DNA from: Neurospora crassa OR74A
Taxonomy: Eukaryota > Ascomycota > Sordariomycetes > Sordariales > Sordariaceae
Direction of reading: 5' to 3'
DNA: 64,000 nt
Assembly: GCF_000182925.2 (NCBI RefSeq)
Contig: NC_026501.1
Span: 9,093,917 to 9,157,916 of the forward strand
Shown here piece by piece: positions 44,601-57,386 of this stretch. Every line of letters starts with the position of its first letter. Position 1 is the first letter of the stretch. The notes beneath the pieces were generated by a model. That model was not told the DNA's origin and searched no databases. It worked only from the letters and a program-made list of their open reading frames with translations. Position numbers and translations under genes: made by a program.

Positions 44601-47600
44601 AGGTCAAGCCAGAAAACATCGAGCTTCCGCCTTCTCCACAGCGCCCTCAGCTCTTGCCTTCACCTAATATCGTACCCGGCTATCAATTCTCGCCTGAGCC
44701 TATCTCTGACGATGAGCGACTACCGCTTTCGCCCGATGATGAGTTTGAGGATGATGATGACGATGATGGGTCGCCAGTTGATGTCGAGCAATATGAGCGG
44801 AGCTTTAGTGATGATCCCCAGGAGGAGGGGTTCGCGTCTTCGCCTGATGAGGCAACAGTTGATCATGTTGAAGTCCAGCATTCTCCTCCTTCCCAAGGTT
44901 CACCCGCATTCGCGTCGTCGTCGCCAAGAATTTCACCGGCGCAAGTGGAACTCCCCGCCTCTCCTGTTGAGTCGCCCAATTTCGCTCCTGCTTCATCGTC
45001 CCCTTCGCCAAAGAGCACACCGGAGGACGCGGTGCTTTCGCCTGCGCTTGAAGCGGCAATGGAGTTCACGCCTTCGTCGCCTGTGGAGCGCTCGGTTCCT
45101 TCGACTAAGGATACCACAATGTTTGAGGAAAGGGGTGTTTCGTCTGCATCTGCATCTGCACCTGCACCTGCGCCTGAGGAGGAAAATGTTCAATTTGCGC
45201 CTGCGCCGTCGTCCGAAGTACAACACCCAGCTTCGCCCAAGATTTCATCCGAAGATGTGGGATTGCCAAAGTCACTCTTGCCTGAGGCCGAACACGAAGA
45301 GATGGAGCTTCCGATTACTGCCGCTGCTGCTCAATTGCCTGAAGATGTTGAGCTGCCGATGTCGCCTGCCGAGACTGAGCCCAAAATCCACGAACTGCCA
45401 ATTACGAAAGAGATTCCTACTGCACACGAGCTCCCGACTTCCACTTTGCCAAAGATCTCGCCTGAGGAGGTGGAGCTGCCAATGTCGCCTGAGGTTGAAG
45501 TCCCGACTCCCGCGCACGAAGTCATCCAGAGTCTCGGCGATCAATCTGACAACATTCACAAAGTTTCATCTTCGCCCAAAATCGCGCCTGCGGACATCGA
45601 ACTCCCCACCTCTCCCGAAAACAACGTCCTAGACTCACCCAAGACACTGCTGCCTGGAGATTCTAGTTTGCCCGAGTCGCATTTAACCGAGGCGCAAGTT
45701 GAAAAAGATATGGATCTTTCAACAGCCGCTGAGCAGGATGACCAAATCGTCGACGAACAATCTGATAATGATCTCGAAGTATCTACTTCGCACAAGATCG
45801 TTCCTGAGGAGGTTGAACTGCCTCGCTCGCCTTCTTCGCCTGTGCCTGTGGAGGGCTTGGATGTCAATGAGATTCAGCACTTGCATTCGAGTCAGATTAT
45901 CCCGCCGCATGTTCAGCGTGCGGATTCGACCTGGGGTGAGGCTGAGCTTGAGGTTGAACTTCCTTCCTCACCTTTGACTGAGATTGCACACAAGGAGGAT
46001 GAGCTTCCTGCTTCTCCTGTGAAGGAGGCCGCGACTGAGGAGGTTGAGGTTCCTGCTTCCCCTGTGAAGGAGGCCGCTTCTAAGGATATTGAGGTCCAAA
46101 AATCGCCATCGCCCGCGGCTGAGTTGGATGTCACTGAGATTCAGCACTTGCATTCAAGCCAGATTATTCCTCCGCATGTTCAGCGTGCGGTATCCCCTGC
46201 AGTAATTCATGAAGAGGTGCAATCCCCGACTTTGCCTGATGTTGTACCTGAAGAAGTCGAGCTTCCTGCTTCTCCTGTGAAAGAGGCTGCGCTAGAGGAT
46301 ATCGAGGCACTAAGATCGCCATCGCCCGCGGCTGAGTTGGATGTCACTGAGATTCAGCATTTGCACTCGAGTCAAATTCTCCCTCCGCATATTGAGCGTG
46401 CTGTTTCGTCTAATACTGTTCCTGAGGACGTCAAGGCTCCTGCCTCACCTTCGGCTGAAACTGCACCCAAGGAGGATGTGCTTCCGCGCTCACCCTCGCC
46501 TGGCGCTGAACTGGACGTTACTGAGATTCAGCACTTGCACTCGAGTCAGATCCTTCCTCCACACATTCAGCGTGCGGATTCGACCTGGGGTGAGGTTGAG
46601 CCTGAGGAGGTTGAGCTTCCAAAGCCGCCTGTGGAGGAGATCGTACACGAAGAGGTTCATGTGCCGGCTTCGTTCAAGGTTGTTTCTGGTGAGGTTGAGA
46701 ATCCAGCTTCAAGTCCATCTTCGCCCAAGATCGCAGCCGAAGAGATGGACATTCCGCGCTCACCTTCGCCTGTGGATAACCTGGATGTTACCGAGCTTCA
46801 ACATCAGCATTCAACTCAGATCATTCCACCCCACACTCAACGCTCCGTGTTGCCTACAGCCCAAACCCAGGCCGTTCCCGAAGAGATTCAGCTTCCTGCT
46901 TCGCCATTGGAACAGTTCACGCCTGAGGAGGTTGAACTGCCACGTTCATCTTCACCAGTGGAGGCGAAATTGGATATCGTCGAGATGCAGCATGAACACT
47001 CGGCTCAGATCCTTCCCCTGTACGTTCAGCGTGCTGATTCAACTTGGGGTGAGGTTGATCCTGAGGACGTTGATCTTCCGACTGGGCCTCTAAAAGAGAT
47101 TATGCCCGCGGAGGCTGAGCTCCCGGGATCGCCATCGCCTGTCGAAGATGAATTGGATGGCGCCAAGCTTCAAGCCGCTCACGAAGAAGTTGAGCTCCAA
47201 GCTTCTGAGCCTACCTCGCCCAAGATCACACCGGAAGAAATTGAGGTTCCACGCTCGCCGTCGCCTTTCGATGAGTCCAAGATCACTGAGCTTCAGCATC
47301 TGCATTCGGCCCAGATCATTCCCAGGAATATCCACTATGCGACTTCCTCTTCCGGCTCGCCAAAGATCATTCCAGAGGAAGTTGAACTGCCTGCTTCGCC
47401 TGTGGAGGAAGTGGACGTTGATGAACTTCAGCGATTCCACTCTAGCCAGATCATTTCTCCGCATATTGAGCGCTCCGCTTCGCCAACTATTGAGGAGGTT
47501 GTTCCTGAGGAGGTTGAACTTCCAGTTTCGCCTGTGGAACAAGTGGACATTGAGCAGCTGCAACATTTGCACTCGCGCCAGATCATTCCTCCGCATATTC

Positions 47601-50600
47601 AGCATCCCGCCTCGCCTTCTCCTAACGCTGAACTTCTGGCCTCACCCAAGGTTACTCCTGAAGAGGTAGAACTCCCGGCTTCGCCTGAACTTGTCCCTCA
47701 AGATATCGAGCTTCCAGCTTCGCCAATCGACGAGGCTGAACAAGCTGAACTTCCCATTCTTACTAAAGAATCCGAGGCCAGCGTTGATCAACAAATCGAT
47801 GACTTGGAGGAGGAGGAGGATGCTAGGAGTGCCGCTCTTGAACTCCCATCCTCTCCTGAAGTCAAGCATGAAGTTCAGCCTGAAGAGATGGAATTGCCTC
47901 TTTCGCCTGTTTTGAAGCCTGAGGAGGTTGATCTTCCTGCTTCTCCTGAGGTTGTTCCTGAAGAAGTCGAACTGCCGGTTTCCCCGGTGGATGATTTGGC
48001 TGATGTGCAGCACCTTCCTCAACCCGACGATGTGCCAGAGGAAGCTGTTCAGGAGAATGTCAATCTTGAGATTCCGTCTTCACCTGTAATTGCACCCGAA
48101 GAAGTCGAACTCCCACTTTCTCCCAAGACAGCCCCTGAAGAGGTAGATGTTCCCGCTTCTCCTGTGGTTGAGGTCGAAGAACAGCCTGCAACCGTCTCTG
48201 AGCCGTCTGAACGGAGCATCAATCTTGAAGCCGACATTGCCCCACAAGAAGAGATCGAGCCCCCGTTCTCTCCTGTCGCAAAGCCCGAGGATATCCAGCT
48301 TCCTGCCTCCCCTGAAGTCATCCCTGAAGATGTGGAACTGCCCCTTTCTCCTATCGTTGAGTTGGAACATCAGCTTCCCATTGAGCCTGTCAATTTTGAG
48401 CTCCCATCTTCGCCCAAGCTTAAGCCCGAGGACCTTGAGCTACCTTCTTCGCCTGAGATCATTCCTGAAGACGTAGAGCTTCCCGCTTCTCCCGTGGTTG
48501 AGTTGGCAGATGAACAGCTGCCAGTCGAGCCTGAGCAATCTGCGCAGGCCATTGAAGTTTCCGAAGAGGATACCAAACTCCCGTCTACGCCAATCGTCAA
48601 GCCTGAGGACTTGGAACTTCCTGCTTCTCCTGAGGTGCTGGCTCAAGATGTGGAACTTCCGCCTTCGCCTGTCACCTTATCCGAAGATGTGGAACTTCCG
48701 CCTTCTCCGATGGTTGACTTGGAACATGAGCAGCTCTCAGTTGAGCCTGTCGATCTTTCCGACGTTCAAGAGCAGCAAGTCGAAGAGCAACTTGACAAGC
48801 ACACTGCACCCGAAAGTTCGCCCGTCCTTCTACCTAAAGAAGTGGAGCTTCCGACTTCCCCTGCGACGAAATCCGAGCAAGAACCGATTGAACCTGTCCG
48901 ACAGAGCTTCGACTCGGACCTCTACTACGATGCTGTTGACAGCAAGGGCAAACAACCCGCAACCGATGCTGAGGAACTAACACAACAGGGCGATGCCGCA
49001 AAGACCGATTCGGCACAGAAATGGGAAATGGTCGACAATGTCGACGATGTTGATGATCTTGATTCTATTGACGGTGCCGATTCAGAGATTTCGGAAAACG
49101 GCCTACTCACCGAGGCCCCAACAAGTAAGCAACCGAACCAACCAAAACCAACCCGAAAACGGGAAGAAGTGGCTGCTGCGATCGAGCGATCGGAAGATGA
49201 TGCCCCCATCATACCTCGAGACCCTTCAAGTACTACTACTACTACTGGCGACGGACATCATGCTGACATTCTCAGCCGCGAAGCAGAAGACAATGTGGAC
49301 CTTCGTCGGTCAGCTGGTGGGTCGCCAGTTCCAACTTCCACGTCGATAGCAGCAGCCACCGCCGCAGCAGGAGCAGCAGCACTCGCTGCGGCCACCGTGA
49401 ATGAGCTCCTTACAACAACAACCAAAAACGATGAACCGGAACTGAGCGAGACCGTTGAGGTCCACCCCGCCGTCAAGGGTGCCATCAATAGAGGCTTCGA
49501 TGAGTACGATTATGCTACTGCCCTATCTCCCACCACGGTCGGCCTCGGTCTCATTGAGGACGCCCCCATGGATCTTTACCCTACGGATGGGCCCTCTCCC
49601 AAGCTTCTCTCCGCTTCCACCTTTCCTCTCGAGGAAGCTGGAGACGATGACGGCGATTACTTCAATAACGTCGAGTTGCCCGAGGGTGCTATTTTCGAAG
49701 AACTTCCTTCCGAGGCGGAGGAGCCTGCTCACGAGCACGCCAGCCACTTCACTCATGACCCGCCCTCCGAGCCCGAGGAGCATGAGGTCAAGAAACCGAG
49801 GGAATCAATCGAAGAAACGCAAGGGTTTGAGACCCTGTTCGCTCCTCGCACGCCCATGCCATACGCCTCAACAAGGGAGACACTAGTCAAAGAATCTCCC
49901 AAGCCCACTACCCCGTCTCCGTCCGCCGAACAGACACGCCAACCCCCCAAGCAGGCAGAGCCAGTCAGACACAAGCGCATCAGGTCCACCGAGCCAGCAC
50001 GTCTCAGCAACGAAGCCCTCGCAGCATCCCTCTCACCACGCGCCAAATCCTCATCAGTTAGAAACTCGTGGCCCGCTTTTACTACCACTGGAAAAGCCAA
50101 AGCGCTCGCCGCTTCCTTCCTCGAGTCTTCCTCCGTCAACCGTGGCTCTTCCCCTGTTACGCCTCGCTTCCCGCCATCGGCATCATCCATGCACCAGCAG
50201 CAACCGCCAGTCTCAGTTCTGCTCAAAGAACAAACCCAGCGCCAGTCGCGCGAACTCGCAGCCAATTATCTCGAGACGTTCGCAGACGACCGTAAAGTCC
50301 GATCCAAATCCAGACCGCGTCAGCCATCTTTTTTTGGTGGACATACGGCACCCAACGCCGCCAATAGGGTGGTGCCGGTGCCAGTTGATTTGGATTCGTT
50401 GGGAGAGACTATCGTTCCTGAAAAAGAAGAGCCGGCTCGGCCTCCGTCTGTCAGCTCGGTAGACTCTATGGGGTCGCCCACGACGACGCATGGACAAGCA
50501 CAGGACCAGTCTATGGCTTTAGAGATGGCTGTTTCGTATCTGGACGATGAAGGAGAGGACGTCGGTGCTGTTCCGATGGTGGTTACACCTGGCGTGGAAA

Positions 50601-53600
50601 TGGAAATTACGCCTAGCCCGGAGAGTTCACCTGGGTTGCAGCCGGAAGAGGAGGAAATAACAAGGGAGCGCGAGGCCGAGGTAAAGGTTGCGCAAGAGCC
50701 GGAGCCGGAGCCTGAACCTGAATCTGAGCCGGCAGCAGAAGATGATGAACATGATGCTTCTCCCGAGTGGGGACGAGGGATGTCTCTGCCTAGTGTGGAA
50801 ATCCAGCCCGCTACTCCTAGGGCTGTACCCGAAGAGGAAGAGGAAGAGGTTGAGTCTTTGTTTGACATTCCTGTGCAGCATGCGCATGCGCCGCATGAGG
50901 TTGAGACTCTGTCGACGGTGATGGAAGAGTCGGAGCCTACTGATGAGGAGGAGGAACCCACGTCAGCACTGGCGCATACACATGAGGCGCCTGTTGTTGA
51001 CAAGTCTGAACATGATGAGCGTCCCCTTTCACCTGAACAACTCCCCGAGGAATATCACGACACTCCGTCGGTTGAGATTGACGTTGATGAGCTCCAGCGG
51101 TTGCATTCACGACAAGTCATCCCGCCTAACCTACAACGTCAAGTTCCATCATCGCCCAAGATTGCACCTGAAGAAATTGAGCTCCCTTCCTCGCCTGAAC
51201 TCCACGAGACATCTCGAGATACTCCAGCGGATATCGATACTGCTGAGCTTCAGCATTCAGGACAAATCCTTCCGCCCAACCTACAACGTTATATTGCTGA
51301 GCTCCAGCGGTTGTATCCGAGCCAGATCGTTCCGCCCGACCTACAACGTCAAGTCCCGTCATCGCCTGAAGTCAAGCTTGAAGAGGTTGAACTCCCTTCC
51401 TCGCCTGAACTCCACGAGGCATCGCAAGATACTCCAGGCGATATTCACATCACTGAGCTCCAGCAATTACACTCAAGGCAAATCATTCCGCCCAAATTAC
51501 AGCATCCGGCATCATCCCCTCCCCAAATCAAGCCCGAAGAGGTGGAACTCCCAGCTTCGCCTGCACTTCGCGAGGAATTTCAAGATACTCCAGCCGATAT
51601 CAACATCACTGAGCTTCAGCAGTTGCATTCAAGACAAATCCTTCCGCCCAACCTACATCGTCATATTGCTGAGCTTCAGCGGTTACATTCAAGACAAATC
51701 CTTCCGCCTAACCTAGAACGTCATATTGCTGAGCTCCAACGGTTGCATTCAGGACAAATCGTTCCGCCTAACCTACAACGTCAGGCCTCACCCTCGCCTC
51801 CTCCCCAAGTAAAGCCCGAAGAGGTTGAGCTCCCTTCCTCGCCTAAAATCCCCGAGGAACCTCAAGATACTCCAGCGGATATCAACGTTGTTGAGCTCCA
51901 GCAATTGCATTCAGGACAAATCCTTCCGCCTAACCTACAACGTTATATCGCTGAGCTCCAGCAGTTACACTCAAGACAGATTCTCCCGCCCAGTCCACAG
52001 CGCCAGGCCTCACCCTTGCCTCCTCCCCAAATCAAGCCCGAAGAGGTTGAACTCCCTTCCTCGCCTACCCTGAAGCCGGAGGATGTCGAGCTTCCTAGTT
52101 CCCCGGTGGAGGAAACAATCCCTGTTGTCGCTACGGGCTTGGTTGCCGCTGGACTTGCGCTTGTTTCTGAGGTTTCGAAGGACAACAGAGATCATTCTGT
52201 TGAGGAGGAGGAGGAGGAGGAGAACGATTCCGCACCTGCTCCTCTACAACCAGTCGAAGATCACAACAGCAGACATGTGAATGACGAGTTCGAGGACTTT
52301 TACCGTCCTGCCACGCCAAAGGTGTACCCTGAGGAGATTGAACTCCCTGCTTCTCCTGAGATCATCAAGCCCCAGGATATCGAGTTGCCTGTCTCGCCTC
52401 GGGTTTTGACGGGGGAGGTTGAGTTGCCTGCTTGGCCTCTCAATGAACCCGAAGACGTGCAAGTTGTCTCTGATTCTAAGTCCGAGGCGGATGAGCAAGA
52501 TATGACGACGCCGATTGTTGAATCTCATGTTGCAAAGCCCGAGGAGATTGAACTACCTTCATCTCCTGCAATAGTACCTGAGGACATCGATCTTCCTTCT
52601 TCACCTCGGATGGTTCCTGAGGAGGTTGAGCTTCTTTCTTCGCCTGCCAACGAACTCGAAGATGCCGAGCTCTCCTCAGACTCTGACTCCGAGGCGGACG
52701 AAGACAGTACGCCAGTTGTTGAAGCTCATGCCACGAAGCCCGAGGAGGTTGAACTTCCTTCATCTCCTGCCATTGAAGCCAGGAATTTTCAGCTTCCATC
52801 TTCTTCTGTCGAACCTGAAAATGCAGAGCTCGCCTCTGACTCTGACTCCGAGTCAGACGAGGATAGTACGCCAATTGTTGAAGCTCATGTCACAAAGCCT
52901 GAGGAGGCTGAACTGCCTTTTTCACCTCAACTCGTACCTGAGCACATTGAGCTTCCGTCTTCGCCTGTCAATGAACCCGAGGATGCCGGGTTCGCCTCTG
53001 ACTCTGACTCTAGCTCCGAGGCAGATGCCACAAAGCTCGAGGAAATCAAACTACCATCATCTCCCGCAATGGTACCTGAGGAAATCGAACTTCCTGCTTC
53101 CCCTACCGTGCAACCCGAACAAATCGAAGTCCCCTCTACACCCGAGCCTGAACATGAGCATGAGTTCCACTCTGAGCCTGAGCAAGAGACGACAATCGAC
53201 CCTCTACTCGACTCGGAAGCGGAATATGAAGACGAAGAAGACGATGACTACGACCCGCTAGCCGACCTCCTCCCGTCTCCGGATATGAGCCCAGCACAAC
53301 ACCATGAGCGCTACGAGCGGGAACTTCCGCATCCGCATCCACTCATGATGCACCCCGTCGACTACTCAGCCCCGCAACAACACGGGTATGAAGAATCCGA
53401 GGAGGTTCATACTCCAGTGTATACTGAACCAGTCGAGTTTTGGCATTCGCCCGAGTTGAGGTACCATTGCTCACCGGAGCTCAGGTCAGCGGATCATCAA
53501 GAGTTTGCGTCTTTCCCTGAGGTCAATCCCGAGGATGTGCAGCTGCCTGCATCGCCTGATTATGGTGCGGAAGAGGAGGAAGAAGAAGAGGATGGTGGAT

Positions 53601-56600
53601 TGTCTCGTGACGCCCCAGCAGACGACGACGAATGGGAGAGCGAAAGCGGAAGCGAAAGTGAGAATTATGATCGTGATGATGGTAAGCAGTCCTTTTTTTA
53701 ATGTTTCAGACAGACAGATGATATCGGAACATGTTGCTAATGATTTCATCTAAATGCAGAACATCAAGTTCACCAAGCACAAAGCGTCGCAATTGTGGCC
53801 GGCACCGTTGCCGTGCTTGGCGGCGCTGCGCTCGTCGCGAATAGTTTGAAGAAAGAAGAGAGAGCGGAGGAACAGATTGATAGTGAAAATGATGAAGAGC
53901 GTGAGGAGACAGAAAGTGAGGATGATGAAGAGAAGGATAGAAGTGAGGATGAGGATGACCAAGTCAAACCTGTCACGATCACGCGGAGTGATGACAAGCG
54001 AGGAGACAGTGAGGATGAAGAATCGGACGGAGAGCCTGGTGAGAGGGATGGACGGTCTGGAGACGACCTTGAAGATGAAGAAGCAGGTGAAGAGGACGTA
54101 GAGGATGTCCATGGTGGGGACAACGAGGGTCTTCCCGAACCAAGTCTCAACCGCCAAGATTCCGAGACCGTTCCCAAGGCCATCAGAGAAGGAGCGCCGA
54201 TGCCGTGGGCAATGAAGAGCAATCGTCGGGAAGATTCCAGCTCGCCTCCCGTGGTTGAGCAACGCAGGTTTTCATTCCCTGATGACATTGCGGAAGAGGA
54301 AGCATTTACCGTCAGTCGCTCGAACACGGCGATTGAAGGCGGTGGTGACACGAATCATGGGGAAGGTCCGGCAGGCAGTCACGCGACATCGGATCAAAGT
54401 CATCAACATCAACAAACGCCCAGCGCGCCCATGTCCACCATCTCAGACTATGCGCATTCTTACAACAGTCTACCGACATTGCAAGAGGAAGACTGGGCAA
54501 CGGATGACGACAGGAACAGGCACGACAAGGACGGCGATTCACCCGTCAACAAAGCCAATATCACGGGACTTTTCAGATACGGGACTCCCATCATGGATCC
54601 CAACCGCGATAGCGTTCTTACCGTGGCGGCCCGGGGCTCACCGCAGATGTCCCGGTACGCGGTGTTCAACGAGCAGTATCACCAACAGCAACTTGAACGA
54701 CAAGCTCAAATCCAGGAGGAGGATCTGAGAGAGAGAGGGGTTGATCTACGGGATTTTGCCAATAGCCCATCTGCCGGCAGTGATCGGACCGAGACTGGCC
54801 CTTCGTCTCCTCAGAGAACTACTGAGACTCCCAAGGTGCAGGAACCAGTGCCTGAGAGTTCCGAGGACAATGTGGAAGTCGTCAAGGAGCAGCATTCTAG
54901 CGAGAAGGCAAGGAAAGAAACACCGCAAGACAAGCCTGAGCAGCACATTCCCAAAACCTTGCCAGGCCTGGGAGTGGCGCTGAGGCCAACAGGCGCTTTG
55001 CGGAGCGTCTCGGACATCAGCAAGCAGCTGCAATCAGCACTCACAGGCCAATCACCATCACCGGTTGCCCGGCCAATCCCTTCGAATACTGGTGTTGCAC
55101 GACTGCGCACTCCCGAACCACTGAGTGCCACCAACAATAACAACAACCTCAGCTTGCGGCCTGACAGTCCAGGCAGCAGCAGCATCAGCATCAGCAGCAC
55201 CAGCCGGTCTCACACAAGCACTCCCCCGCTCAGGCGGATGGACAAGCGAGCCACTGGCAATCTGCGCTCCCTCTCCTCTGGCAGCCAACAGGATGCCGCC
55301 GCCAAGTCGGCATTCCTTGGTACACTTGCAGAAGGCGAGGGAGGAGCCCCGGCCGATGCTGAAGGGCCAGGTTCCAGAAGCAGCATTGGCCCTGTCAGCC
55401 CAACAACCCCCTCGCGTGCTCAACCCCCCCGGCCTCGCAGTGACACATCGGGATCGTCGCCGACAGCTGCCCCTGCTGCTGCCCCCCACCAAAGCCAGGC
55501 CCCAGCCACCCCTAGTCCTCCCCGGCCCAACACTAGCAGGGCCACCAGCGCTAACAGCGTAATCCCTGGTGCAGCTGCCCCTGCCCTGGCATTGGGCACC
55601 AGCCCTGTTGCCCATGGTGGTGACGACAACACCAACAACAACAACCTCGTCGACAAGGACAAGAGCAAAGACAAGCAGCAGCAGCAGCAGCAGCACAAAC
55701 AAGCCGTGGCAACGCCCCGGGCTCTTTCTGTCACATCTGCCACGCCCGTCGCCAATGAAGGCCGCACCCGATCTAAGGGGTCAATGGATGTGCCCGACGT
55801 TTATGTAAGTGTTTTGTCCCTCATTGAAAACTGCTGCGTGAAAAGCAACGCTGACACGACAATTGCTCCCACAGGATGGCTTAGGCGAAGGTCGCCTGGG
55901 ATCCCCGCGATCACCTGCCCGCCCGCCCAGCTTGCGCAAACGACACAGTGCCCAGCTCATTGACCTGGAAGCCAGACTTGCCCAGTTGATGGCCGAGAAT
56001 GCCGCGCTGCAAAAAGCCAAAAACGACGCCGAAGCCGAATTGTCCCAACGCAATGCCGACCTGGCCAGCATCCTTGCCGACAAAAATGTCGAGATTGAGA
56101 ACCTCCAGCGGGAAATCCAAGAAACCCAGGAAACCTGCAACCGACTCGAGGAGACATATGAGGGTCTGAAGACTTCCACCTCGGCCATCGCTGTCAAGCA
56201 CAACGAGACGGTGCGCGCTCTCGAAGAACAAGTCAGGAAAGCCGCCGAGGAACTCGCCGCCGCTCAAGGCAATCACGAACAGGAATACACCAAGGCCATT
56301 GCAGAGAAGGATGCCCAGATCGCCCACCTCCGCGCCCAATTGAACGCCCAAACCGCCCAGATCCGCGAGCTGCAGGAGCAAATTGAAAGCCAACAAATTG
56401 CTCGGTCACCGGAACCCACCGCAACAGACGACTTCCTCGACCTTCACGACGTCGACTACTTCGACCAGCGCCTCTCTCAGCTCTGCGCCCACGTCCAGCA
56501 ATGGGTCCTCCGCTTTTCCAAGTTCAGCGACATGCGCCACTGCCGACTGACCTCGGAGATCAACGATGAGAAACTCATCGACCGGCTCGACAACGCCGTC

Positions 56601-57386
56601 CTCGACGGCTCCGACGTCGACGTCTACCTGGCTGATCGCGTGCGCCGCCGCGACGTCCTCATGTCCATGACCATGACCATGATCTACGAATTCGTCTTCA
56701 CCCGCTTCTTGTTCGGTATGGACCGCGACCAGCGCCAGCGCCTCAAGTACCTCGAGAAACAACTGTCGGAAACTGGCCCCGTGCACGCCGTCCGCCAATG
56801 GCGCGCCGTCACTTTGACTCTGCTCAGCCAACGAAGGAATTACAAAGCGCAGCGTGATCGCGACACGGAAGCAGTCGTCCAAGCTATTCTCGACGCATTG
56901 GATAAGATCCTGCCGCCTCCTTCGGACAAGGAAAAAGTCATTCTGGACCAACTGCGCCGTGTGGTGCGGGAAGCAGTCAAGCTCTCCATTGAAATGCGAA
57001 CCCAGCGCGCAGAGTATATCATGTTGCCTCCTTTACAGCCAGAGTACGACGAGAGCGGAGAGTTGGTTGAGACGGTCAGCTTCAATGCCGCGCTGATGAA
57101 TGAAAGGAGTGGGGATGTGGATGTTCCCAGCGCAGAAGAGCTGGAGAGGCAGAGGGCCACGGTCCGAGTCGTGTTGTTTCCGCTGGTGATTAGGAAGGGG
57201 GATGATTGGGGGAGGGGGGATGACGAGGTGGTGGTTTGTCCGGCGCAGGTGTTGGTGCAGAGACCGAGGAAGCAGAGGAGTGCTGCTGGTGGGAGGGTTG
57301 TTAGTGGTCAGAAGGCGCGGGAGCCGGTGGCGCAGGGGATGAAGGGGGGAGATGAGATGATGGGTGGGATGGGGAGTCAGGTTTGA
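38678..57386 (+). CDS. lah-2: Leashin LAH-2-like giant protein
   Basis: Probable LAH-2, which in Neurospora marks hyphal apex and septal pore rim. ATG 38678 (MSDPFTIGGG) follows a CA-rich leader. Exons I support: 38678-39604; about 39714-42341 in another frame; about 42407-42997; 43076-53681; 53760-55804; 55875-57386. Sure introns: 42998-43075 (GTATGG, GCTAAT branch), 53682-53759 (GTAAGC, GCTAAT branch), 55805-55874 (GTAAGT, GCTGAC branch). The introns around the second exon are inferred from the frame change. About 6000 residues. Order: Lys/Asp-rich N-terminus; basic exon with repeated MMKRA-x-SGM motifs; very long acidic region of PEEVELPASP repeats; two arrays of HSxQIxPP repeats; three Ala/Gly/Val hydrophobic segments; coiled coil (55958-56400); and a helical C-terminal domain of about 290 residues (FDQRLSQLCAHVQQWVLRF onward) that is the only folded-looking part. 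The stop is TGA 57384-57386. Confidence 0.75.
39605..42406 (+). other. lah-2: LAH-2 exon in a shifted frame with flanking inferred introns
   Basis: Between 39636 and 42347 two plus-strand frames are open together. The frame of 39636 encodes sensible repeated motifs (AMMKRAFSGMIP, SMMKRAVSGMIP, GMMKRALTGMNP, FTKKDK); the frame continuous with both flanks gives a Gly/Asp/Gln/His-rich shadow whose first codon positions are the real third positions. Intron 39605-39713 (GTAGGC donor, TTACCGCAG end) gives the correct phase; acceptors at 39641 and 39737 also fit. The return intron begins before TAG 42345, perhaps at 42342, and ends before 42422; its ends are uncertain. Confidence 0.6.
45868..47610 (+). 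repeat. LAH-2 HSSQIIPPH array, block 1 (nine copies)
   Basis: Nine copies of a motif of about 20 residues, TEIQHLHSSQIIPPH-x-QR, each preceded by Asp/Glu and usually followed by an ASP or ADSTWGE step. They are spaced roughly 40-90 residues apart among PEEVELP motifs. A short helix followed by PP is likely. Confidence 0.9.
51079..52010 (+). repeat. LAH-2 HSRQILPPN array, block 2 (nine copies)
   Basis: Nine more copies of the same motif in a tighter array, consensus AELQRLHSRQILPPNLQR. Several copies are directly abutted with no PEEVELP spacer. One copy lacks the LH pair (AELQHSGQILPPN). It is about 3.5 kb downstream of block 1. Confidence 0.9.

Larger units (their letters stand above)
42422..53580 (+). 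repeat. LAH-2 PEEVELPASP repeat field
   Basis: Around a hundred copies of a short motif PE(E/D)(V/I)(E/Q)LP-x-SP, spaced by 10-40 acidic residues, run through most of the largest exon. The head (PEEVELP) and tail (SP) match the ends of the longer LAH-1 unit, so the two arrays are probably related. Confidence 0.9.
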
